This document shows, one piece after another, positions 7,847 through 16,090 of a stretch of DNA of 64,000 nucleotides. Position numbers and translations under genes: made by a program. Location of the stretch: assembly GCF_026343115.1 (NCBI RefSeq), contig NZ_JAPEMC010000001.1:4421501-4485500 (forward strand), given 5' to 3'. Position 1 is the stretch's first letter. Every line of letters starts with the position of its first letter. The stretch comes from Streptomyces sp. NBC_00102. Lineage in GTDB: Bacteria > Actinomycetota > Actinomycetes > Streptomycetales > Streptomycetaceae. The notes beneath the pieces were generated by a model. It searched no databases. It was not told the DNA's origin and was given only the letters and a program-made list of their open reading frames with translations.

Positions 7847-9001
7847 TCAGCCCGGGCGGACGCTGCCGTAGATCGGCATGTAGTAGATCGACTCCTCGCG
7901 GACGTACGCCCCCGGCTTCGGCGCGTGGACCATCATCCCGTCGCCCTTGTAGATGCCCACGTGGCTGATGTCGTCGTAGAAGAAGATCAGGTCGCCGGGC
8001 TGGAGGTCGGCCGTCGCGACCCGTGTCCCGACGTTGACCTGGTCCCAGGTCGTGCGTGGCAGGTCCACGCCCGCCTCCCGCCAGGCCGCCTGGGTCAGGC
8101 CGGAGCAGTCGTACGACGCCGGGCCGGTGGCCCCCCACACGTACGGCTTGCCGATCTGGGACTCGGCGAACGCCAGCGCCTTCGCGCCCTTGGACGACGC
8201 GGCGGTGGTCGAGCCGGTGGAGGTGCCGGTGCCGGTGGTCGCCGTGTCCGATCCCGAGGCGGCGGCTTCGGCGGCCGCCTTGTCGGCTGCGGCCTTCGAC
8301 GCGGCGGCCTGCTCGGCGGCGAGCTTCTCCGCCTTCTTCTTCGCCTCGGCCTCCTTCTTCCGCTCCAGCTCCGCCAGGCGCGCCTTCTCCTCGGCGGTCA
8401 GCTTCGACAGCAGCGTGCGCGCCTCGGCCAGCTTGTTCTGCACCGTCTGCTTGCTGGTGCGCAGATCCTCCTGCGACGCCGTCAGCGCCTCCAGGCTCTT
8501 GGTGGCCTCGGTGCGCTTCTCGGCCGCCGCCAGCTGCTGGGTACGGAAGTCGGAGACCGCCTTCTCCTGCTGACCGCTGCGTCGCTTCATCAGCTGGTCC
8601 TGGTCGAAGTACGACTGCGGGTCGTCCGCCAGGAAGAACGTCATCGAGGACGCCAGACCTCCGGTGCGGTACTGGGCCGCCGCGTAGTTGCCGAGCGCGC
8701 GACGGGCCTCGTTCACCTTCTCCGCCCGCTGGGCCGCCTCCTCCAGCAGGGCGTCCACCTTGTCCTGCTGATCGGCGGTGGAGTCCTTGGCCCGGTTGTA
8801 CTCCTGGGTCGCCGATCCCGCCTGACGGTAGAGGTCGTCGACCTTCTTCCGTACCTCCTCGATGCTCGGCTGGGGCGCCGAGGGGGCGGCCGTCGCGCTC
8901 TGCGCCGAGAGCAGCGTCACCGACGCCAGCGCGACCGTGGTGAACCCCACAGCCGGTGACGTCACGCGCATCGGGGCGCGCGGCTTGCGATGCGATGCCA
9001 A
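7847..9001 (-). CDS. secreted NlpC/P60 peptidoglycan hydrolase under c-di-AMP riboswitch
   Basis: A 384-residue exported hydrolase, paralogous to the product of 5122-6186. It has a signal region (about 1-43), a long Ala/Lys/Glu-rich coiled coil (about 45-235), an Ala/Ser/Thr linker, and an NlpC/P60 domain (about 265-384) with catalytic C299 in 'YDCSGLTQAAW' and His in 'ISHVGIYKGDG'. The start is taken as TTG 9001: GGAAGGAG lies 8 bases upstream, and the upstream ATG at 9019 would sit on that ribosome site itself. The 5' leader carries a ydaO-type riboswitch, so expression should fall when c-di-AMP is high, as reported for streptomycete cell-wall hydrolases. Confidence 0.92.
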   Translation of the reverse strand: MASHRKPRAPMRVTSPAVGFTTVALASVTLLSAQSATAAPSAPQPSIEEVRKKVDDLYRQAGSATQEYNRAKDSTADQQDKVDALLEEAAQRAEKVNEARRALGNYAAAQYRTGGLASSMTFFLADDPQSYFDQDQLMKRRSGQQEKAVSDFRTQQLAAAEKRTEATKSLEALTASQEDLRTSKQTVQNKLAEARTLLSKLTAEEKARLAELERKKEAEAKKKAEKLAAEQAAASKAAADKAAAEAAASGSDTATTGTGTSTGSTTAASSKGAKALAFAESQIGKPYVWGATGPASYDCSGLTQAAWREAGVDLPRTTWDQVNVGTRVATADLQPGDLIFFYDDISHVGIYKGDGMMVHAPKPGAYVREESIYYMPIYGSVRPG

Positions 9002-9021
9002 GACGGCATCTCCTTCCATGG

Positions 9022-9205
9022 TCCGCCTACCGGGTTAGCTGTCGGGTTCGGGCGCGGAAGGCTGCCCTACGGGCCTGTACCGAACGAACGGAGTACGGGC
9101 CCGATTCACCCCGGTGGGACGTGTGGGTCCCCGGTTCCGGACAGCCGGGGGCGGGCCGGATTCGGCGGGGGCGGCCCTGTGGCGCGGTTCGCCTGTCAGG
9201 GGATA
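9022..9205 (-). promoter_or_regulatory. ydaO/yuaA-type c-di-AMP riboswitch
   Basis: Read on the complement strand, the leader contains the conserved blocks of this class in order: GGGGACCCA, then GGGGTGAATCGGG (near 9098-9115), then GTAGGGC (9064-9070), and the 3' block ACAGCTAACCCGGTAGGCG (9024-9042). The last block ends about 25 bases before the TTG start of the NlpC/P60 gene, at its ribosome site. Known members bind c-di-AMP and switch off downstream expression. The 5' limit is approximate. Confidence 0.88.
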
Positions 9206-9423
9206 CGGGCCGCCCGGCTGAGCACGGTAGCCAAGCGGTGGGGCGGCTGGGAAGGGCGATGGCCGATATGCCCGATACATTTTCGTGACCTTGGCGACGG
9301 GGGTCCGCCAGGGACGATTCCTCTCGCGCGCCGCGTACGGTCCTTGACACCCGGTGACGGTGGCCGTGGAGACTCCGCAAGGCCGCCCGGAGTGTCGTCA
9401 CGGGCATCTAAACTCGACAAGCG

Positions 9424-11925
9424 ATGAGCAGCCTCTTTGACGACAGTTTCCTGACCGGCCTCCAGCCCGTGGAGGAGGGGCCCCCGCCGCCTCCCGAGGA
9501 CCACGCGCCCGAGGAGGAGGCCGAGGGCCTCTTCGGAGGCATCTACGACGCACCCCCGCCGCCCAGGGACGGGTACTACCGCGACGGCGCCCCGCGCCCG
9601 GTCATCGACTCCGCGGCGCTGCTCGACGGGCTCAACACCGAGCAGCGCGCCGCCGTCGTGCACGCCGGGTCCCCGCTGCTCATCGTCGCGGGCGCGGGCT
9701 CCGGCAAGACCCGGGTGCTCACCCACCGCATCGCCCACCTGCTGGCCGAACGCGGCGTGCACCCCGGGCAGATCCTGGCGATCACCTTCACCAACAAGGC
9801 CGCCGGCGAGATGAAGGAGCGGGTCGAGCAGCTCGTCGGACCCCGCGCCAACGCCATGTGGGTCATGACCTTCCACAGTGCGTGCGTGCGCATCCTGCGC
9901 CGCGAGTCGAAGCGGCTCGGCTTCACCTCGTCGTTCTCGATCTACGACGCGGCCGACTCCAAGCGGCTCATGGCCCTGGTCTGCCGCGACCTGGACCTGG
10001 ACCCCAAGCGCTACCCGCCGAAGTCCTTCACCGCCAAGGTCTCCAACCTCAAGAACGAGCTCATCGACGAGGAGACCTTCGCCGGGCAGGCCGCCGACGG
10101 CTTCGAGAAGACGCTCGCCCAGGCGTACGCGCTCTACCAGGCGCGGCTGCGCGAGGCCAACGCCCTCGACTTCGACGACATCATCATGACGACGGTCCAC
10201 CTGCTCCAGGCGTTCCCCGACGTCGCCGAGCACTACCGCCGCCGCTTCCGGCATGTTTTGGTCGACGAGTACCAGGACACCAACCACGCCCAGTACACCC
10301 TGGTGCGCGAGCTGGTCGGACCTGCGGGCGAACACGACGCCCCCGGCGAGCTCTGCGTCGTCGGCGACGCGGACCAGTCGATCTACGCCTTCCGCGGCGC
10401 GACGATCCGTAACATCCTCCAGTTCGAAGAGGACTACCCGAACGCGACCACGATCCTCCTGGAGCAGAACTACCGCTCCACGCAGACGATCCTCTCGGCC
10501 GCCAACGCCGTCATCGAACGCAACGAGAGCCGCCGCCCCAAGAACCTCTGGACCAACGCCGGAACCGGCACCCGCATCGCCGGGTACGTCGCCGACACCG
10601 AGCACGACGAGGCGCAGTTCGTCGCCGACGAGATCGACCGGCTCACCGACGCCGGCGACGCCAAGGCCGGCGACGTCGCGGTCTTCTACCGCACCAACGC
10701 CCAGTCCCGTGTCTTTGAAGAGATCTTCATCCGCGTCGGCCTGCCCTACAAGGTCGTCGGCGGCGTCCGCTTCTACGAGCGCAAGGAGGTCCGGGACATC
10801 CTGGCCTACCTCCGGGTGCTCGCCAACCCCGAGGACTCCGTCCCGCTGCGCCGCATCCTCAACGTGCCCAAGCGCGGTATCGGCGACCGGGCCGAGGCGA
10901 TGATCGACGCCCTCTCGCAGCGCGAGAAGATCTCCTTCGCCCAGGCGCTGCGCCGCGTCGACGAGGCGTACGGCATGGCGGCACGCTCCACGAACGCGGT
11001 GAAGCGGTTCAACACGCTGATGGAGGAACTGCGCACCGTCGTGGAGTCCGGCGCCGGTCCCGCGGTCGTGCTGGAAGCCGTCATGGAACGCACCGGCTAC
11101 CTCGCAGAACTCCAGGCGTCCACCGACCCGCAGGACGAGACCCGCATCGAGAACCTCCAGGAACTCGCCGCCGTAGCCCTTGAGTTCGAGCAGGACCAGG
11201 CCCGTGCGGCGGCGGAACCGGACGAGGGGGCCGCGGCAGACGCGGATGCCGGCGCCGAAGCGGAGGCGGCCGGTGTGTCCGGGACGCTCGCGGAGTTCCT
11301 GGAGAAGGTGGCCCTGGTCGCCGACTCCGACCAGATCCCCGACGAGGACGAGGACGGCTCCGGCGTCATCACGCTGATGACCCTGCACACCGCCAAGGGC
11401 CTGGAGTTCCCGGTCGTCTTCCTCACCGGCATGGAAGACGGCGTCTTCCCGCACATGCGGGCGCTCGGCCAGGTCAAGGAGCTGGAAGAGGAGCGCCGCC
11501 TCGCGTACGTCGGGATCACCCGCGCCCGCGAGCGCCTCTACCTCACCCGCGCGTCGATGCGGAGCGCCTGGGGCCAGCCCTCGTACAACCCGCCGTCGCG
11601 GTTCCTGGAGGAGATCCCGGACCAGCATCTGGAGTGGAAGCGGAAGGGGCCGATGGCCGCCTCGGCCGGACCCACCTCGGGGATCACCTCGTCGCTCTCC
11701 TCCTCCCGTGCCCGCTCCGGCCCCTCCGGCTTCGCCACCCGGCGCACCGGCGACAAGCCGGTGGTCACGCTGGTGGTCGGGGACCGGGTCACGCACGACC
11801 AGTTCGGGCTCGGCACGGTGACCGCCGTGGACGGCTTCGGCGACCAGGCGAAGGCCACCGTCGACTTCGGCGACGAGCGGCCCAAGAAGCTGCTGCTGCG
11901 GTACGCCCCCGTCGAGAAGTTGTAG
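9424..11925 (+). CDS. pcrA: UvrD/PcrA-type ATP-dependent DNA helicase
   Basis: An 833-residue superfamily 1A helicase of normal actinobacterial length. Visible motifs are Walker A 'AGAGSGKT' with K95, motif Ia 'AITFTNKAAGEM', Walker B 'VDEYQD' (D281, E282), motif III 'GDADQSIYAFRGA', motif IV 'LEQNYRS', motif V 'LHTAKGLEF' and motif VI 'YVGITRARERLYL'. An acidic Ala-rich insert (about 596-620) separates 2B elements. The C-terminus has a Tudor-like domain (VVGDRVTHDQFGLGTV) as in PcrA. It acts in nucleotide excision repair, replication restart and removal of RecA. ATG 9424 lies a few bases after a TAAACT -10-like element, so the mRNA may be almost leaderless. Confidence 0.96.
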   Translation: MSSLFDDSFLTGLQPVEEGPPPPPEDHAPEEEAEGLFGGIYDAPPPPRDGYYRDGAPRPVIDSAALLDGLNTEQRAAVVHAGSPLLIVAGAGSGKTRVLTHRIAHLLAERGVHPGQILAITFTNKAAGEMKERVEQLVGPRANAMWVMTFHSACVRILRRESKRLGFTSSFSIYDAADSKRLMALVCRDLDLDPKRYPPKSFTAKVSNLKNELIDEETFAGQAADGFEKTLAQAYALYQARLREANALDFDDIIMTTVHLLQAFPDVAEHYRRRFRHVLVDEYQDTNHAQYTLVRELVGPAGEHDAPGELCVVGDADQSIYAFRGATIRNILQFEEDYPNATTILLEQNYRSTQTILSAANAVIERNESRRPKNLWTNAGTGTRIAGYVADTEHDEAQFVADEIDRLTDAGDAKAGDVAVFYRTNAQSRVFEEIFIRVGLPYKVVGGVRFYERKEVRDILAYLRVLANPEDSVPLRRILNVPKRGIGDRAEAMIDALSQREKISFAQALRRVDEAYGMAARSTNAVKRFNTLMEELRTVVESGAGPAVVLEAVMERTGYLAELQASTDPQDETRIENLQELAAVALEFEQDQARAAAEPDEGAAADADAGAEAEAAGVSGTLAEFLEKVALVADSDQIPDEDEDGSGVITLMTLHTAKGLEFPVVFLTGMEDGVFPHMRALGQVKELEEERRLAYVGITRARERLYLTRASMRSAWGQPSYNPPSRFLEEIPDQHLEWKRKGPMAASAGPTSGITSSLSSSRARSGPSGFATRRTGDKPVVTLVVGDRVTHDQFGLGTVTAVDGFGDQAKATVDFGDERPKKLLLRYAPVEKL

Positions 11926-12040
11926 GAACCGGCGCCGCAGTCGGCCGGGGCTCCGGCAGGGTTCCTCGGCCGGGGTTCCGTGCGGGGTTGCCCGGCCGAA
12001 GTTCCGGCAGGGCTCGTCGGCCGGGGTGAGCGGGAGGCCG

Positions 12041-12063
12041 TTGTCAGAGCCTCCCGCTAGCGT
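12041..12063 (+). promoter_or_regulatory. near-match to the PafBC (RecA-NDp) damage promoter
   Basis: TTGTCAGAG, eight bases, then TAGCGT matches the published mycobacterial/streptomycete consensus TTGTCRGTG-N8-TAnnnT with one mismatch. It lies 43 bases before the GTG of the hydrolase gene. It overlaps a hairpin (12029-12038 with 12049-12058) that could end pcrA transcription. The damage-response reading is an inference from the consensus only. Confidence 0.45.
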
Positions 12064-12105
12064 GTCGGCGGCAGCCAGCTCCGACTCCTCTCCGGGAGAA
12101 CAACC

Positions 12106-12789
12106 GTGGACATCCTGCTCATCGCCGGCCTGTGGCTCGACGGATCCGCGTGGGACGACGTCGTGCCCGAACTCACGGCACTCGGCCACCGTCCCGTGCC
12201 GCTCGTCCTCCCCGGCCAGGGGGACGGCAACACCCTCGCCACGCTCGACGACCAGCTTGCGGCCGTGCTCGCGGCCGTCGACGCGGCGCCCGGGAAGCCC
12301 CTGGTGGTGGGGCACTCCGCCGCGTCGACCCTGGCCTGGCTGGCCGCCGACGCGCGACCGGAGAAGGTGGCCGGGGTCGCCCTGATCGGCGGCTTTCCCG
12401 CCGCCGACGGGCGGGCCTACGCCGATTTCTTCGCGATCGAGGGCGGCGTCATGCCCTTCCCGGGCTGGGGCCCCTTCGAGGGAGCGGACTCCGCCGACCT
12501 GGACCAGGAGGCCCGCCACCGCTTCGCGTCCGCAGCCGTCCCCGTCCCCGAGGGGGTCGCCAGGGGAGCCGTGCGCCTGACCGACGAGCGCCGTTTCGAC
12601 GTTCCCGTCGTGGTCGTCTGTCCCGAGTTCACCCCCTCGCAGGCCAAGGAGTGGATCGCCGCCGGCGAGAGCGCCGACCTCGCCCGCGTCTCCCGCCTCG
12701 AGTACGTGGACCTCGACTCGGGCCACTGGCCGATGGTCACGCGTCCCCGCGAGCTGGCCCGCGTCCTGGCGGAGGCCGCGAGCGCCTAA
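12106..12789 (+). CDS. small alpha/beta hydrolase
   Basis: A 227-residue cytoplasmic hydrolase starting at GTG 12106 behind GGGAGAAC. 'LLIAGLWLDGSAW' is the oxyanion-hole strand, the nucleophile Ser lies in 'VVGHSAAS', and the catalytic His in 'DSGHWPM'; the acid is probably in the 'VVVCPEF' region. The substrate cannot be told from sequence. It follows pcrA by 180 bases behind a possible damage-type promoter. Its TAA stop is part of the left end of the MITE-like element, so that element may have inserted at, or replaced, the original end of the gene. Confidence 0.82.
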   Translation: MDILLIAGLWLDGSAWDDVVPELTALGHRPVPLVLPGQGDGNTLATLDDQLAAVLAAVDAAPGKPLVVGHSAASTLAWLAADARPEKVAGVALIGGFPAADGRAYADFFAIEGGVMPFPGWGPFEGADSADLDQEARHRFASAAVPVPEGVARGAVRLTDERRFDVPVVVVCPEFTPSQAKEWIAAGESADLARVSRLEYVDLDSGHWPMVTRPRELARVLAEAASA

Positions 12790-12951
12790 GGGCTGTCCCG
12801 TAATCCCTGGTGGGTGCGCGACGACCGCTACGGCACCTCGCCGCGTTGTCGGAACGTCCACATACATCCAGTATGCGGACGCTCCTCCGCCTTGCGATGC
12901 ACCGCATCTGACGCCGCGCACTGATCCACCACGGATTACGGGACCCCTTAG
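12786..12951. mobile_element. MITE-like element with terminal inverted repeats
   Basis: A 166-bp non-coding unit bounded by imperfect terminal inverted repeats of about 28 bases: CTAAGGGCTGTCCCGTAATC at the left and GGATTACGGGACCCCTTAG at the right. An inner dyad flanks ATACATCCAGTAT. I recall close relatives dispersed in Streptomyces genomes, as expected for a transposase-less element mobilised in trans. No ORF is present. The right end lies about 70 bases from the stop of the M23 peptidase gene. Confidence 0.75.
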
Positions 12952-13022
12952 GCCGTGTCTGACGCGGACGTACGGGAGGGCCGGGTCCTGACGACCCGGC
13001 CCTTTCGTGAAATCCCTTGCGG

Positions 13023-14906
13023 CTACTGCGGGTTGAGCCCGTGGCTCGCCAGCCAGGGCAGCGGGTTGACCGCGGCGCCGCCGCCGGGGCGCACCTCGAA
13101 GTGCAGGTGCGGACCGGTGGAGTTGCCGGAGTTGCCGGAGTACGCGATCACGTCGCCGGCCTTCACCGAACCCGAGCGGATCTTGGTGCTGCTCAGATGG
13201 CAGTACCAGGTCTCGGTGCCGTCCTCCATGGTCACGATCGCCATGTTGCCGTAGGCGCTGTTCCACTGGGTGCGTACGGTTCCGTCGGTCGCGGCCATCA
13301 CCGGAGTCCCGTACTGCACGGGGAAGTCGATGCCGGTGTGCACGGACATCCAGTTGACGCCGGCCTGGCCGAAGTAGGCGCTGAGCCCGTGCTGGGCGAC
13401 GGGGAGCAGGTACTTGGGGCGGGCGGCCTCCTTGCGGGCGGCCTCCTCCTCGCGCTTCTTCTTGTCGGCGGCCTGCCGCTCCTTGAGGTCGATGCGCTCC
13501 TGCGTACGGCTGGCCCGGTCCCGGAAGTCCTCACCGGCGGCGCTGACCCCGGCGAGCTGGGTGTCCAGCTTGGTGTTGGACGCGAGCGCCTTGACGCCGG
13601 CCGTGTCGGCGGCGGCCATCGTCGTCGTGTCGTCCTTGGTCTCCTCGGTGCCCCCGAGTCCGCCGACCGACGCCGCCGCGATCCCCGCGACACCCATCAC
13701 GCAGGCGGACGGGACCGCGATCGTCAACAGCGCGGACCGCTTGGCGGGCGTACGCCGGCGGGCACGGTTCCGGGCGGCGGACCGGCCCTCCGGCCGGCCT
13801 TCGGAGTGCACCTCGGGCTGGTACGGGTCGGGCCAGGTGTCCGGGAGGCCGGACGGTTCACCGGACTCCGGTGCGGGTGAGGGGTCCTCGGCGGAGTCGG
13901 ACACCTCCGGCCCGTCCGTCGCGTGTTCGGGCGCCTGGTGTTCGGCGTTCTGGTGTTCGGGCACCTGGTGTTCGGGCACCGCCTCGTGATGCTCGGCGGG
14001 CGCGTAGGACATCTGTTCCGGGACGTACGCGGTCGCCCCGGGCGTGGCGTCGGGGTCCGACGCGGTGTTCCAGGCGGTCGCGTCGTAGGCGCCGGTGTCG
14101 TACGCGCCGGTGGCGAAGGCGGTGGGTGCCGCGTAGGCCGGAGTGCCGGAGGCGGGGGTGTCGTAGCCGGGGCTGTCGTAGCCGGTGGTGGCGCCGTAGC
14201 CGTCCGCCGCCTCGAAGGCGCGGGTGTCGAAGACGCCGGTGGTGTCGTGGTGCCCGATGTCGTACGCGCCGGTGCTGTGGGTCCCGTTTTCGAAGATGCC
14301 GGTCCCGTAGATGCCGGTGTCGTAGGCACCGGTCGTGTGGGCGGTGGGCCCGTAGCGGGTGTCGTCGGTCCCGTAGGCGGAGGGGGCTGCGGCGTATCCC
14401 GCCGTGTCGTACCCGCCCTGGGCCTCGTACGTGCCGGTGACCGGCGCGGCGGCCTGGTACGTCCCCGTCTCGGACAGGGATGACTCGAAGGTGGTGGTGG
14501 GGAAGGCGCCGGTGTCGGTGAAGGACCACTGCCCGGTCGTCGTGTGGGTCGCGGCCTGCTGCCAGGCGCTGGAGTCCCACTGCCCGGTCTCGTCGGGTGC
14601 GCCGGCCGACCTGCTGCCGGTGGTGTCGTACGCGTGCTGGTGCGCGGCCAGGGACTCCGCCGCGTAGGCGTCGTACGCGCCGCCGCTCTCCCAGGAGGAG
14701 CCGGTGGCGTAGGTGGTGTCCTGACCGGGATACGCGCCGTGGTGGGCGGCGGCCGTGGGGCCCGCCGCGAAATCGCTGTCGTATCCGGAACCGGGAGCGA
14801 CGCCGTGCTCGCCGGGGAGCGTCCCGTAGAGCGGACCGGCGGGGTAACTGCCGGTCTGTGACGTGTCGTATCCGGCGTACCCGGCGTGGGTGTGCTGGTC
14901 GTTCAC
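13023..14906 (-). CDS. M23 metallopeptidase with a long repetitive N-terminal region
   Basis: A 627-residue protein. Residues 1 to about 340 are low-complexity, Tyr/Gly/Thr/Ala/Asp-rich, with repeated TGAYDTG/TGIYGTG units. Then come an Arg/Lys patch, one membrane helix at about 392-414 (LLTIAVPSACVMGVAGIAAA), a coiled coil (about 435-490) and a C-terminal M23 endopeptidase domain (about 510-627). Metal-binding residues are visible in 'HTGIDFP' and 'GPHLHFEV' (H600, H602). M23 enzymes cut peptidoglycan cross-bridges; the topology suggests a membrane-anchored enzyme with a disordered cytoplasmic arm. GTG 14906 is chosen because the repeat region begins right after it and GAGAGAGAAG lies upstream. 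It neighbours two other wall hydrolases. Confidence 0.85.
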   Translation of the reverse strand: MNDQHTHAGYAGYDTSQTGSYPAGPLYGTLPGEHGVAPGSGYDSDFAAGPTAAAHHGAYPGQDTTYATGSSWESGGAYDAYAAESLAAHQHAYDTTGSRSAGAPDETGQWDSSAWQQAATHTTTGQWSFTDTGAFPTTTFESSLSETGTYQAAAPVTGTYEAQGGYDTAGYAAAPSAYGTDDTRYGPTAHTTGAYDTGIYGTGIFENGTHSTGAYDIGHHDTTGVFDTRAFEAADGYGATTGYDSPGYDTPASGTPAYAAPTAFATGAYDTGAYDATAWNTASDPDATPGATAYVPEQMSYAPAEHHEAVPEHQVPEHQNAEHQAPEHATDGPEVSDSAEDPSPAPESGEPSGLPDTWPDPYQPEVHSEGRPEGRSAARNRARRRTPAKRSALLTIAVPSACVMGVAGIAAASVGGLGGTEETKDDTTTMAAADTAGVKALASNTKLDTQLAGVSAAGEDFRDRASRTQERIDLKERQAADKKKREEEAARKEAARPKYLLPVAQHGLSAYFGQAGVNWMSVHTGIDFPVQYGTPVMAATDGTVRTQWNSAYGNMAIVTMEDGTETWYCHLSSTKIRSGSVKAGDVIAYSGNSGNSTGPHLHFEVRPGGGAAVNPLPWLASHGLNPQ

Positions 14907-15196
14907 CAACTTCTCTCTCGCCTCGGCAGCAGGACCAGTCCGGAGTTCAGTGGGGAGAGCCCCGGGAAGCAGTGGCCGCGACTGTACCTGTCGGTGTGTG
15001 ACGGCCACAATCTTCGGAAGGGTTTGGTCTCGGGGGAAGCGGGCATTCGGGCGCCTTTCGGCGGAGCCGAGACCTGTTGTTGGCGTTACGTTCGAGGAAT
15101 CCGTTCTTATTTCCGCCGTACGTGATGACGGAACGTAGTCACGACGGTTGACGCGGTGGGGGAACGGTGCACGATCGGCACGGAGGGGGAGATTCG

Positions 15197-16054
15197 GTGT
15201 ACGGGCCAACCAGAGGTGGCGAAGGCTGGGGATACGCCCTCAGGTCCGACGAGGACGAGGCCGACTTCTGGGGTTTCGCGCGCGGCGCGGAGGGGCTGTT
15301 CACGCCGCTCGGCGGGGACACGGAGAACACCGAGGGGGACGCGGCCGAAGAAGACGTCGACACGGGACGGCGACGGGTGCTCCTCACCGGCTGCCGCCCG
15401 GAGGGCGGCCTGCTGAAGGCGGCCGGCCGCATCGGTGGCCGACGTGCCGAGGCGGGGAACGCCCATCTCCGCGTACTCGACCCGGAGGGCGTCACCATGG
15501 GGGCCTACTTCGTCGGCGGCGTGACCGCCGTCGGTGCCCGGCCCTCCGCTCACGGGACCGGGCTGGTCGACCTCACGGTCGACCTGTGGTGCGACAACGC
15601 CTTGCCCGGATCGGAAGCGGCGTGGGACCTGGTCCGGGCCGGGGGGCCGGACCGTACAGGCCTGTGGCGCGGGCTCTCCACCGACGAGCAATGGACCTGG
15701 CTCTCCGTGGCGTTGTGGTCCCACGAGTACCACCGGCGGGGGAAACCCGAGCCCGAGGCCCGTTCCGGGCGGACGGTCACCGTGGACGGCCGGTACACCG
15801 TCGACCGGAACAGCTTCTTCTGCGCGATCGGGGAGGCGGTCAACGGGCCCGGCGGCTACTTCGGCTGGAACCTGGACGCGTTGGACGACTGCTTGATCGG
15901 CGGTTGGGGCGCCGCGCGCGGGTACACCCTCGAGTGGGTGAACTCGGCGGAAGCCCGGGCGCGGTTGGTGGAGCCGACGGGCTCGGGCGCCCCGCTCTTC
16001 GACGTGATCCTGGAGATCTTCGAGGAGCGGGGCGTCAGCGTCGTCCTCAGGTGA
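15197..16054 (+). CDS. two-domain protein with C-terminal barstar-like domain
   Basis: A 285-residue soluble protein. The C-terminal part (about 198-285) has the barstar pattern: 'GRYTVDRNSFFCAIGEAVNG', then 'FGWNLDALDDCL', then a final amphipathic region with 'FDVILEIFEERGVSVVLR'. Barstar domains bind and inhibit barnase-type RNases. The N-terminal domain (about 20-190: ADFWGFARGAEGLF, VDLWCDNALPGSE) is not recognised. GTG 15197 is preferred because GGAGGGGGAG precedes it directly. No barnase-like gene is in the window, so this could be an orphan immunity protein or a housekeeping barstar-fold protein. Confidence 0.75.
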   Translation: MYGPTRGGEGWGYALRSDEDEADFWGFARGAEGLFTPLGGDTENTEGDAAEEDVDTGRRRVLLTGCRPEGGLLKAAGRIGGRRAEAGNAHLRVLDPEGVTMGAYFVGGVTAVGARPSAHGTGLVDLTVDLWCDNALPGSEAAWDLVRAGGPDRTGLWRGLSTDEQWTWLSVALWSHEYHRRGKPEPEARSGRTVTVDGRYTVDRNSFFCAIGEAVNGPGGYFGWNLDALDDCLIGGWGAARGYTLEWVNSAEARARLVEPTGSGAPLFDVILEIFEERGVSVVLR

Positions 16055-16090
16055 CCGGCGATCCCGGGCCCGGATCTCCCTGTGCCACGG

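Noticed and set aside
13023..16054. Barnase-barstar toxin-immunity pair around the barstar-like gene
   Set aside because: Its divergent neighbour is an M23 peptidase and the gene beyond is a lipase; no RNase of the barnase type is visible in the window.
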